In this document: positions 43,422-53,808 of the stretch, piece after piece
Layout of the letters: each line of letters opens with the position of its first letter
Position numbering within the stretch: position 1 is the first letter of the stretch
Origin: Diacronema lutheri
Taxonomy: Eukaryota; Haptophyta; Pavlovophyceae; Pavlovales; Pavlovaceae
Reading direction: 5' to 3'
DNA length: 64,000 bases
NCBI GenBank assembly: GCA_019448385.1
Contig: JAGTXO010000017.1
Coordinates: 647,001 to 711,000, forward strand
Position numbers and translations under genes: made by a program
Notes under the pieces: model-generated
What the model was told of the DNA's origin: nothing
Seen by the model: the letters and a program-made list of their open reading frames with translations, nothing else
Database searches by the model: none

Positions 43422-44753
43422 TCAACCCGCGGACGGCTCTGGCGCCCGCTCCGAAAGTGCCGCGCGGCCACCGGCCGCGCCCGCCCCCGGCGCGCCGGCC
43501 GGCGCCCGCTGCGGCCAGTCCGGCCCGACGGGCGGCTCGCCGCGCGCGAGCAGCTCGTAGTCGCGCTCGACCATTGGCCAGTAGGCGTCGATGTGAAAGC
43601 CGGGCGAGCAGCCGGGCGCGAGGACGGGCCGCTCGGCGCCGGTGAGCTCGCGCCAGCGCGGGCCGATGACCGCCGCGAGCAGCGCGTCGTTCGCGGAGCC
43701 GTCGGCGCACCCGCCCGAGACGAAGACGACCTTGGCGAGGGTGGCGGCGGGCAGGATCGCCGACGCCGCGGAGAAGAGCGCGCCAAACGCGCGCGGCGGC
43801 TGGAACAGAATGCACTGGCCAAGGCGCTCAGGGTGGCAGTTCAAAAGGAGGCGGACGGTGCCGAGGGTCACACGGAGCGGTGGCGAGGTGGAAAGCTTGT
43901 AGTCGGTGAGCTTGATGAAGATGACGAAGCGCGCGACGCCGTTCACCGCCGCAGGCCGCGCGCGCAGCAGCGCGCTCGCGTACTCGAGGTGGAAGGCGAG
44001 GTTACTCAACTGTTGCGCAACCGTACCCACATGGGTGACCTTGTCGTTGTCGAAAACAATCACGGGGCGGCCATGCTGGTCGAGCCCGCCAACGTACACG
44101 CCGCCCGTCGCCGCCTTGGCGCGCAGCGCCGCCGATGGCGGCGCGTCGGGCGCCGCGCCGCGCCGCCATCGCAGGCACTCCTCGAGCATCGCGAGAGACG
44201 CGCGCACGTCCGGCTCACCGCTCGCGCCGACGCGCGCGAGCACGTAGCGCGGCGCGGTGGTCGGCTCCTTGAGGAAGGCACAGAGGGCGGGACTGTCCAC
44301 CACGCACTCGAGCGCGCCGGCGCGCTCCGCGAGCTCATCGGCCGCGGCGCGCTGCGCGCGCGTCAGCTCAGGCAGGCGGATGAGGCGCACGGGCACGGGG
44401 CCGGCGAGCAGGTCGGCGCCGTCGGCGGGAGCGCGGGAGTCGGCAGCGTCGGCACGAACGGCGAGGTCGTCGGCGTCCCTCCCTTCCCCCTCCTCCCCCT
44501 CCTCCTCCTCGGTGCGCGCAAAGCCGGCGAGAGCGCGCGCCTCGCCGGCGCCGGCGCCGCCGCCCGCGGCGGGCGCGGCGCCGCGAAGGGCGCGCTCTGC
44601 GGTCGCGAGCCGCTCGAGGAGGCGGCGCAGCAGGATCTCGAGACGAACGAGGAGCAGCGCGCACACGAGCAGCAGCGCGACCTGCAGGTTCGCGTCGCCC
44701 GCCGCCAGGCCGACACGGAGGCGAAGGGCGAACGCTCGCGCCCCGTCGGCCAT
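43422..44753 (-). CDS. Membrane-anchored Sec14-like CRAL-TRIO lipid-transfer protein
   Basis: Predicted phosphatidylinositol/lipid-transfer protein. It is a single uninterrupted 443-residue exon, the only intronless gene in the window. An N-terminal hydrophobic helix (NLQVALLLVCALLLVRLEIL, about residues 22-41) should anchor it to a membrane, followed by a helical and acidic linker (EEEEGEEGEG). The CRAL-TRIO N-terminal helices are at about 150-195 (VLARVGASGEPDVRASLAML, EECLRWRR). The lipid-binding domain is at about 215-345: GGVYVGGLDQHGRPVIVFDN, RFVIFIKLTDYKLSTSPPL, VRLLLNCHPERLGQCILFQP, FGALFSAASAILPAATLAKV. The HPERLG motif is a Sec14 hallmark. The tail is Ala/Pro-rich. Lack of introns could reflect retroposition or chance. 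Confidence 0.9.
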   Translation of the reverse strand: MADGARAFALRLRVGLAAGDANLQVALLLVCALLLVRLEILLRRLLERLATAERALRGAAPAAGGGAGAGEARALAGFARTEEEEGEEGEGRDADDLAVRADAADSRAPADGADLLAGPVPVRLIRLPELTRAQRAAADELAERAGALECVVDSPALCAFLKEPTTAPRYVLARVGASGEPDVRASLAMLEECLRWRRGAAPDAPPSAALRAKAATGGVYVGGLDQHGRPVIVFDNDKVTHVGTVAQQLSNLAFHLEYASALLRARPAAVNGVARFVIFIKLTDYKLSTSPPLRVTLGTVRLLLNCHPERLGQCILFQPPRAFGALFSAASAILPAATLAKVVFVSGGCADGSANDALLAAVIGPRWRELTGAERPVLAPGCSPGFHIDAYWPMVERDYELLARGEPPVGPDWPQRAPAGAPGAGAAGGRAALSERAPEPSAG

Positions 44754-45017
44754 TGCTGCGCGCGCTCACACGCCTCTCAGATTTCAATTGACCACCGACC
44801 GCCGTCCGCCGACCGGCGACCGGCGACCGTCGACCGACCCGGCACGAGCGACAGCCACCGCCCACCGCCCACCGCGCAGGCGAGATGCGCCGGTTGGGAG
44901 CGTCGAGCGAAATCATCCGTGGCTCCCACCGTGTGGTGCCTTTGTCAGGCATGCTGTGCCTCACGACCGTCCATGCGCACATCTCAGGCCGTGTGCAAAC
45001 GTGGTCCGGATCATCCC
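44754..45017. promoter_or_regulatory. Upstream region of Sec14-like gene
   Basis: These 264 bases lie upstream of the Sec14-like ATG and downstream of the two-span membrane protein. CAGATTTCAATTGACC about 25-35 bases before the ATG is the AT-richest patch. Degenerate CGACCGGCGACC repeats occupy 44795-44840. Confidence 0.4.
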
Positions 45018-48000
45018 TCACATCCCCTTGTCGCCCTTGGAGCTCGACGCATGTCCCGGCTGCATCTTGAGTTTCGTCGGCGAGACAGCCAGCCGTGTCG
45101 CCTCGCCTTTGAGCGCCCACGCGATGGTCGGCGCCGAGCCCGTCTGCCACAGGTACTCGAGGGTCGAGCTGACGATGATGAAGCCCATCCCAAGAAAGGA
45201 CATCGCAACGAGCAAAATGAGCAGCTCCGCTAGCCGCCATTCGGAGCTTGGCCAGATGCACAGCCGCGCGTTGCGCCGCGCGCCAAGGACCCACTTGACC
45301 GAGCAGAAGCGGTCGTACCGCTCCAACGGCGTGAGGACGGGCGACAACGCATCGTCGGACGCCGCCTGCCGCACGGCGGTCGAGTTGCCAAGGCGCAGCG
45401 GGTACCTGGCGTGCGAGCGGGGGCAGCCACACAAGCGCGTCGGACGGCGGGCTCCCGGCGCGCGCAGGATGGCGGCGCTTGGCAGCGAGCGTACGCCGCC
45501 CGCGCGCATGCGCGCGGCGCGGGGATGGCGGGCGCTGCGGAGGCGGGGCGCGGCGCAGCGTGCGGGCGAAGAAGCGCGTACTGCATGGAGAAGCGGGTCG
45601 TAGGTACGAAGGCCGGGAGGAAGATGCAGGTTGCCGTCCGCGCGGCAGTGTTGCGGTAGCACGTGTACCTTCTCGCGCATGCAGCGGCGGGATGAGGGGG
45701 GGGGGAGGGGGGGGGGGGGCATCAAAGTGAAACACGCTTAAAGGGAAAGGGAGATGGGAGAGGGGGCTGCTGCGCAGCAAGGTGCAGAGCACGTATCCGC
45801 GTGCGCAATGTGGGCAAGTGCGAGAGGCAGGGGCGGATGGTGCAAGGCAAAGAGGACGGGGCTGCATGCGGCCAGGCAGCAGCATGGCAAGGCAGGGGCG
45901 GATGGTGCAAGGCAAAGAGGAGGGGGCTGCATGCGGCCAGGCAGCAGCATGGCAAGGCATGGGCGGATGGTGCAAGACAAAGAGGAGGGGGCTGCATGCG
46001 GCCAGGCAGCAGCATGGCAAGGCAGGGGCGAATGGTGCAAGGCAAAGAGGAGGGGGCTGCATGCGGCCAGGCAGCAGCATGGCAAGGCAGGGGCGGATGG
46101 TGCAAGGCAAAGAGGAGGGGGCTGCATGCGGCCAGGCAGCAGCATGGCAAGGCAGGGGCGGATGGTGCAAGACAAAGAGGAGGGGGCTGCATGCGGCCAG
46201 GCAGCAGCATGGCAAGGCAGGGGCGGATGGTGCAAGACAAAGAGGAGGGGGCTGCATGCGGCCAGGCAGCAGCATGGCAAGGCATGGGCGGATGGTGCAA
46301 GGCAAAGAGGAGGGGGCTGCATGCGGCCAGGCAGCAGCATGGCAAGGCAGGGGCGGATGGTGCAAGACAAAGAGGAGGGGGCTGCATGCGGCCAGGCAGC
46401 AGCATGGCAAGGCAGGGGCGGATGGTGCAAGACAAAGAGGAGGGGACTGCATGCGGCCAGGCAGCAGCATGGCAAGGCATGGGCGGATGGTGCAAGGCAA
46501 AGAGGAGAAGGCTGCATGTGGCCAGGTAGCAGCATGGCAAGGCAGGGGCGGATGGTGCAAGGCAAAGAGGAGGGGCTGCATGCGGCCAGGCAGCAGCATG
46601 GCAAGGCAGGGGCGGATAGTGCGCGGCCTAGGCGCAGAGGGCGCAGCGCGCGCGCACTCGTCAGAAATTGACGAATTGTCGGACAGTGAAAAAGTTGCGA
46701 TCGTCTCGTCCAGTCTGTACGTGAGCGTGACGGTCAATTCGTCACCGTCACCCACCTGCGTATGCATTTTGGAAAAGGGCGGAGAAGGAGGAGCGGTGGC
46801 GGATGAGGCTGCTCGCCGAGCCCGTGCGGTAGCGCGCCAACCACCAACGCGCGTCTCGCGACGCACCTGGATGGACTCGGGGAGGGGCGTGGCGATGTGG
46901 AAGCAGCCATGCGTGCGGAAGTAGAACGGCCGGCTGCCGGGGGGGGGGGGGGGGGGGGGGAGGGGGAGAGAGGGGAGTTGCATGCAGGGAGGGCGATAGG
47001 GCGGATATCGGAGCAAAAAGGGGGGAAAGGGGGGGGGGGGGGGGGGGGGAGGGGAGGGGTTGCGCGCGTTAGCAAGCCTTCGTCGTCGTTGAGCTGGCGC
47101 AGGGGCGCACGGTGGCAATGTTTAAAACGCGGGTCGGGACGCGAGCGCGCTGCGCTGGGCGCAGCGCGCACGACATGGCGCCGCCCTGGAAGGCAAAGTT
47201 GGAGCCGTTTTGCAGGTTTTGGAGGCACGTCTGCGGCAGCTCCGCGGAGGCAGGGGGGGGGGGGGGGTTGGAGATGCAGAGGTAAAATATGAGGGCGGCG
47301 GCTGCCCGTGCGCGCGATCAGAACACGGGCGCACGCGCTTGCACGCGCCAGCAAGGGGGAAGAAAGCTCTCCACGATCCCTCCCCGCCTCCCCCATTCCC
47401 CCCCCCCCCCCCCCCCCCCCCCCCATCCACCCGTCATGGCCGGACAGCTGTGCCCGGCATCGGCGGACAGCGGGGAGGCGTGACGGTGATGGCGCGTGAC
47501 GGTAACAGGGTGCCTCACAGCACAGCGCGGATGGCGTGGAAAGAAAAGAAAAGGAGGGGGGCTGGGGGGGGGGGGGGAGGGGCTGGGTCCTTGCATGTCC
47601 TGTTATGCGTTGCGCACCTGCAGCACGACGTAACGGTATTCGCCGGGGCGGATGTAATGGCGGTACGGGTTCATCTCGCGCATGAGCGCATCACTGTCGA
47701 GGAGCAGGTCGAGCCACCGAAGCACCTGCGGTGACGGGGCGTGACGGTGACGGAGCGTGACGGTGACGGGGCGTGACGGTGACGGGGCGTGACCGTGACG
47801 GGCGTGACCGTGACGGGGCGTGACGGTGACAGGGCGTGTGACTGTGGCCGGGTGTGCGGCCGGCGGCGCACGCGTGGCCGGCGGCGGACCTGGTTTGGAA
47901 ACTTCCATTCGGTCGTGATGTCACAGTCACCAATCTCGCCGTCACCGTCCGGGTCGCACTCTGCGCGCGAGCCGACGGCGCGCGCGGCGCGGCGCGCCGC

Positions 48001-49174
48001 AGCGCATGGGTATGGGGGTGGCGTTCATGGAGCGGCGCGGCTGGCGCGTGTCCGGTGCACCGGACATCTTGGTGGTAGCCGGGCCAGCCATGCGCAAAGG
48101 CCAGGCGCTTTGGCAGAGGGCATATGAGGCGGGGAGGGAGGGGGGGGGGGGGGGGCGCTGGAGGCGACAGGTTTAAAAGGCGCGTGGGTTGGCGAGGGGT
48201 TCGTGAAGCGCAGACCTGTGTTCGTGTAGATCCGCCGCTCAGTCATTTGTGACGTGAGGTTGCCGTCGAGGGCGGAAGAGAGGGGCACGTCGCCAAAGCT
48301 GCGCGGGAAAGCAAAGGGCGGGAAAGGGGATGGGCCCGAGATGGCCGGGGGAAAGGGCAGCGGATAGGTGGCGGGTGGCGGGCGGCGAGTGACACGCGGC
48401 GGGCGGCGCAGGCGGTGTACGTGCGTGGGTGCGCGCCAACTGCCGGCAGCATGGCCGCCCTGCGAGGCGCTGCGGCGGGTGGAGCGCGCCGCGCACGGCC
48501 GAAATGCGCCGCGCGCGGCGCGCGTACACGGGAAGTCGCGAGCCAAGCTCAATGCCGTTGGCGAGGTAGATCGCGAGCAGCTTCATCTTGAGCTCGGTCG
48601 GCGCGTTGATCTCCGAACTGCGCGCGCGCGCGCACGCCGCACCGGACGGCCCCGGACGCAGGTCCGGAAATGGCCACCGCGTGGCCAGGGCGTCGGTGGC
48701 GCCATGCGGGCTCGTGGTCGACGGGCGGGCGGCCGTGCGCGCATGGCGCGCTTCCCGCGCGCGCTTCCCGCGCGCGCCAACTGCCGGCAGGTCCGGTGCG
48801 CGCTTCCCGCGCGCGCGCATGGCCGTCCTGCGCCCCGCGTGCGAGCGCGCGCGAAACGTGGAGAGCGGGGGGAGGGGGTGGTTGGGTAGCGCGCACGCGA
48901 CCGTGGCGACGTCGTCGACCTGCGTGGTGTTGTTGATCAGCTCGACGATGGCCGATGCGCGCGGCACAATCGTCGGCCTGAACTCGGCGAGCGAGACGAC
49001 AAACGACATGAAGGCGATCGAGCCGACGCAGATGAGCGCGAGGAGGAGTGTGAGGCACAGGTCGCCGGTCGGCGTCGGCTTCGGCCGGTCGGCGTCAGCG
49101 CCGTCGACAGAGTCGGCGCGTGTGGAGCGGCGGGACGAGCGCGGCGGCGCGTCGCGTTTGCCTGTCGCCGCCAT
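45018..49174 (-). CDS. Unidentified two-span membrane protein with cysteine-rich lumenal domain
   Basis: I do not recognise this family. Ten exons join in phase to 445 residues: 49174-48897, 48617-48528, 48298-48216, 47960-47890, 47725-47618, 47239-47172, 46933-46867, 46755-46658, 45668-45582, 45405-45018. One membrane span lies near the N-terminus (LCLTLLLALICVGSIAFMSF, residues 38-57) and one near the C-terminus (AELLILLVAMSFLGMGFIIV), leaving about 300 residues between them outside the cytosol. That loop has several cysteines (TCLQNL, HGCFHIATPLP, YTCYRNTAARTATCIFLP), NxS/T sites (NNTT, GNLT, NGS, DNSS, GNST) that suggest N-glycosylation, and an acidic DPDGDGEIGDCD stretch resembling a calcium-binding loop. 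The two-span topology recalls P2X- or CD36-like arrangements, but I see no matching motif. Intron 8 carries a 65-bp minisatellite. Confidence 0.75.
45836..46620. repeat. 65-bp minisatellite, about 12 copies
   Basis: Units containing GGCTGCATGCGGCCAGGCAG and CATGGCAAGGCAGGGGCGG repeat every 65 bases in intron 8 of the two-span membrane protein gene, with very few substitutions. Confidence 0.95.
47728..47835. repeat. GTGACGGTGACGGGGC repeat
   Basis: About six degenerate copies of GGGGCGTGACGGTGAC in intron 4 of the two-span membrane protein gene. Confidence 0.85.
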
Positions 49175-49969
49175 CTCGCCGCGCCGTCGATGCTCTGGAC
49201 GGCTCGGTTCGTGTTCCTCGCCGGTTCGTCCCTCGATTCGTCCGCCCTCAACAGGCCGCCATACTCAGCTGTGGGCCGTTAAGGCGGCTCACCTTCAATA
49301 GATACTAACGACGCTTTCCGACGGGTCAACAGATGGGGTCAGGAAGTGCGCAGCGAGGCGCCAGGCGGAGCAGGCCCAAAGGCCCACACGCGCCTAGCCA
49401 CCGCGCGCCGCCGCCCGCGCGCCGCCGCACCGGTGGCTGCCGTCAATCACACCACCGGCCGACGCGCACGCGCACGCCGAGGCCCGAAGATCGTCGGCGA
49501 CGACCGCCACCCCCGAGCCGCCGCCTGCCACGTCGCCAAGCCGCCCGCCGCCGCTGCAGAGCGCGACGCCCGCCGCCAGCGAGCCGCCGCCCTCCCCGCC
49601 GCGTCGCAGCCCCCTGTCGCCGCGGCGAAGCGCACCGCCACCCGCCGCCAGCGTGGCAAGCGCCGCGATGCTGGCCGCGTGGCCGCGCACGCGCGCCCCG
49701 CCACCCCCAAACCCACCGACCGGGGCGAAAAGTACGTTGTTCGCGGTGCCGGCGCAGTCGATGGGCAGGGGCGGCGGGGCGCGCGGAGCGCGGCCAGCAG
49801 AGCGCGAGGGCGCAGCCGTCGCAAGCGAAGGTTTCGTCGTAGAGAAGGCCACGCCGCCGTCGCTCGTGCGGCCGTGCGCGCGCGCCCCGCCACCTCCAAA
49901 CCCACCGACCTTCAATAGATTACCTCATACTTATGAAAGGTGGGTACTGTACCCCCATACCGAATCGCC
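49175..49969. other. Intergenic, upstream of two-span membrane protein
   Basis: These 795 bases contain the promoter of the membrane-protein gene and the 3' end of the exostosin gene. TTCAATAGAT occurs twice (49291 and 49911), and a segment containing CCAAACCCACCGACC occurs twice (about 49708 and 49896). An AT-rich patch, GATTACCTCATACTTATGAA, lies at 49918-49937 just beyond the exostosin stop. Glycine-rich open frames occur on both strands but show no domain or clean start, so no gene is called. Confidence 0.4.
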
Positions 49970-52492
49970 TCACCCGATTTTGATTGTGCGCACGTCCCCA
50001 TCGCCGACGCGCTCGCGTCGCGCGCGCGCCGCCGCGAGCAGCGTCTCGAGTGGCTGGCCGCGCAGCCCCTTCAAGCCCATGAGCAGCGTCGCATCCGCCC
50101 ATGCGCCGTCCGCGTCGCCGCCACCGTCGCCGCCGTCGGCGCCACCGTCACTGCCACCGCCGCCGACGTTTCGGCCGGTGCCGTGCCCACCGCGGCGCAC
50201 CAACGCCGCGGCCGCTCGCCCATCCGCGACCTGCGCGCTCGGCAACCGGTGCCACGCCTGCCCAAGCGCCTGCGTGAGGAGGCGCGCAAGACCAACGCCG
50301 CAGATCGCAGCGTTCGGAGCCGCGCGCGACGCCGCCGCTGCCGCCGCCTCCACCGCCGCGGCGAACTGCCCGCGCTCCCAGCGCTCGCTGTCGATGAGGA
50401 GCACGTCGGTGCGCAGGCAGACCGGCGCCGACGCCGCGTGCGTGGCGCCGCCGTCCGGCAACTTCGGCGACGCCGTGCGTCGCGCGAGGCTGGCAGCGGA
50501 CGCGCGCGCGTCGGCCGCGGCGGTCGCCTCGCCCGCGCCGCGGCCCGCGCCGTACGCCAGACCTGCGTCGTGCGCGCAGCCAACCTCAACGCCCGGCGCG
50601 CGCGCTGCTCGCGGCGCCACCGCCGCGGCGAGCGCGCGCGCACCCGCGGCGAGCGCGGCGCTCTGCGCGTCGAAGAAGCGGCCGACGTCGCGCATCACCA
50701 CCGTCGGCGGCGCGAGGACGAGCAGCGACGCGAGGCGCGGCTGCGCGGGGCGTTGAGCGCCGCGGTGGGCGCGCGCGAGCGCCGCGCGGATGAGGCGGGG
50801 CGCGTGCAGTGGCAGGACGGCGAGGCGATGGTGGGCAGCCCGGCTCGACGCGAGGCGCGCGTTGTCCGCGATGACTGGGCCGGCGGTGTCGAACGACAGT
50901 GAGCGACGGGGTGCCGTGCGGCGAGGTGGCCGCTCGTCGCGCCGCTCGCCACCTCCGTGGTGCGTGCCGCCGCGCACGCCCGCCGCCGCCGTCTCGCCGC
51001 GCGCGGGTGATGCGGGCGCGCACCCCGCCGCCATCGCTGTCACCGTCACCGTCACCGTGACGTTACGCTGCCAGTCCGCGTGCACCGTCACCGAGCCGCC
51101 GAGCCGCGTCACGTCGGCAATTGCCGCTTCGAGAGGCGGCGGCGCGTTGCGCGCGGCGCCGAGCGCGGCGCGCGCGCGCGAGCGGACGAGCGCGCGCGAC
51201 GTGACGAAGAGGTGGATTCGCAGCCTGCGCACCGTCAGATGGGCGGCCGTGGCGAGGATGGAGCCAAGCAGGCGCACGCAGAGGGCGGCCTCGGGCGCGC
51301 TGCCCACGGCGATCATAATGTCGATGGGCGGTGCGGTGGGCCGCGCGTCGCGCGCGCGCGGGCCGACGGTGGCGTCGGCGCGCGTCGCGACGCGCGTCGC
51401 GCCGCCCAACGCGGCGGCGAGCGCGCCGCCGGTGGGCGCGGCGTGCGTGGCGTTCAGCGTCGGCGGCGGCGGCTGCGCCCACGCACCGTCGGCCGCCGGC
51501 GCGCCGTCGAACGCGGGCGCGGCAGGCACGCGCAGCCCTACGGCGGCGAGGTGTGCGTGCCACGCGATCGGCGGCACGCGGCGCGTGCGCACGATGGCGG
51601 CGGCGCGGCGCGTGCGCACGATGGCGGCGGCGCGGTCCGCACCACTGCCGCCGCTCGCGGTGCCAACCGCCGCCCAGTCCGGCAGCGGGCTGCCAGCGAC
51701 CGCGAGCAGGACGGCTTCTGCATCGTCGGCGGGCTCGGTGGCCTCGTCGCCGCTGCCGGCGCGCCCATCGGAGCGGCTAGCAGCGCCGCGCACGCCTCCG
51801 CCTTCCACCTCGCCACCACCACCTCCTCCACCACGCCCGCCATGGTCCAACACGATGGCTGCCGGGTCTGCGCCCCCTCGCGAACGTTTCGTCGCCCGTT
51901 TCACGATGGCGACGCTGCGCGCGTGCGCCGCGAGGATCGCCTCAACCGCAACAGAGCGCGCAGCCGACGGGATCGCGCCAGTCACGCCGCTCAGCGCGAA
52001 GCGCGGCGCGACGAAACTGGGCTCGAGCGCGGCGGCAGGCAGCGCGCACGCCTCGGGCGGAGGCGGGAACGCGCGGATGGCGTGAACGTCACCGCGGTGG
52101 TAGAGCAGATGCCAGCGCGCCTCGGCGAGCTTGCGCTGCATCCGCTCGATCTGCCCGCCGGCGTGGCTCTCGGTCTGCCAGAGGCGCACGAGGCGGAGGA
52201 GCGGGTTTTCAAATTCGGCGGGGCGAGACGTGTTGGCTGTGGGTGCGACAGGGGTCGTAGCTGCGTCTGGCCGTGCGCCGGTAACTGACGAGGCAGCGGC
52301 GGTGGCGGTGTCGCTTGGGACGGGCGAGGGCACGGCGCGTGGCTGCCGAGCCTGCACGGCTGCGGCGAACTGCACGACCTCCGCCGGGTCGATTACGACC
52401 GCCAGCTCGCGCCATGCAATCTCAAAAGGGCGGGCACGCGCGCGCGCGCGCGGTGGAGAGAAAACGGGCGGGGCGGCGGCGTGGAGGGGGGT

Positions 52493-52529
<37 letters not shown>

Positions 52530-53773
52530 CGCTCGCACAAGGGGCGGGCGGGGCGGCGTGGGAGGTGCGCGCGGTAAGAGCGCACACGCGGCGTGCGTGC
52601 ACGGCGCGCGCTACGGTGCGCCAGCCGCCCCCGCACCCGCCGTGCCGCCCACCGGCTGCCCGCCATGGCGCCCACCCGCCATGCCACCCCCCGCCATGGC
52701 GCCCACCGCACCTGCGAGTGGAATGGGAGGTGGTCGGGCTCGACGAGGAGCACGGGGATGGACATGGCGGCGACCGCGTTGTAGATCCGCGCCGATGTTG
52801 CCGTGTCGCCGTGTGGGACGAGTGAGAAGACAGCGGCCTGCTCAGCCAGTCAGGAGACGTCCAGTGTGGTGCATGCACGAGTCGCGGTCCGGGTGGTGCA
52901 TGCACGAGTCGCAGTCCGGGTGGTGCATGCACGAGTCGCAGTCCGGGTGGTGCATGCACGGAGTCGCAGTCCCGGGTGGTGCATGCACGAGTATGCACGA
53001 GTCGCAGTCCGGGTGGTGCATGCACGAGTCGCGGTCCGGGTGGTGCATGCGCATGCGGTGCGAGCACGGGTCAGTGCGGCCGGTGATGGGGGCTAGCAGG
53101 TGAGCGGTGCGGTGCGGTGCGAGGCTGTGGGGAGCACACGCGCGAAATCTTCGGGCAGGCAGAATCTTCGGGCAGATGTGAAGCGAGCAATGGGGGGGGG
53201 GGGGGGGGGGGGCTAACGGCCCATGGAGAGGGAGGGAATGGCAGCAAGGCCAGGACGAAGCGGGAAGGTGCAATGGCGAGAAAGGGCTGCGTCACCTTGT
53301 ACTCATCAGCAAAGCGGCGCATGTTCAGATCGACCCCGGCAAGAAAGGCAGCTCGATCGAGCGAAGGGCCGCCATCCCCGCCGCCACTGCCGCCACCGAG
53401 CCGCCGCCGCTGCCGCCGCCGCCGCCGCTCGTCGCGAAGCGGCTGGCCGTTACCGTCACCGTCGCCAGCGCCAGCGCCAGCGCCAGCGCCAGCGCCAGCG
53501 CCAGCGCCAGCGCGCGCGCGACCGTCGGCGCCTGCGTCGGCGTCGGCGTCTGGCCTGAGCTCGAGCGCGCGCAGGTCGGCCGCGCTCGCCTCGTTGCGCA
53601 GGTGCGCGAGCGCGAGCGTCAGCGCGCGCCGGACGGAGCGGGGGTCGGGCGTTGGAACGCCACCATCTTGGCAGACCTGCGGAACGGCAAGGAGCGAGGG
53701 TCGGGCGTTGGCACGACTTTGCCCTGCCCTGCCCCTGTCCCCCCCTCCCCAGCCCTGCCCCTGACCCCCCCTC

Positions 53774-53808
<35 letters not shown>

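Noticed and set aside
48055-48130. Extra exon in the two-span membrane protein (RLAFAHGWPGYHQDVRC)
   Set aside because: No donor and acceptor pair joins it in phase to both neighbours, whereas 48216 to 47960 joins directly and gives an unbroken frame.
49394-49915. Glycine-rich open frame on the minus strand (and antisense frames opposite it)
   Set aside because: No ATG at the start, no domain, and it lies in a GC-rich region where long open frames arise by chance.
50790-52288. Long plus-strand frames opposite the exostosin C-terminal half
   Set aside because: They mirror the strong codon bias of the minus-strand exon and show no motif, while the minus frame has ordered glycosyltransferase elements.
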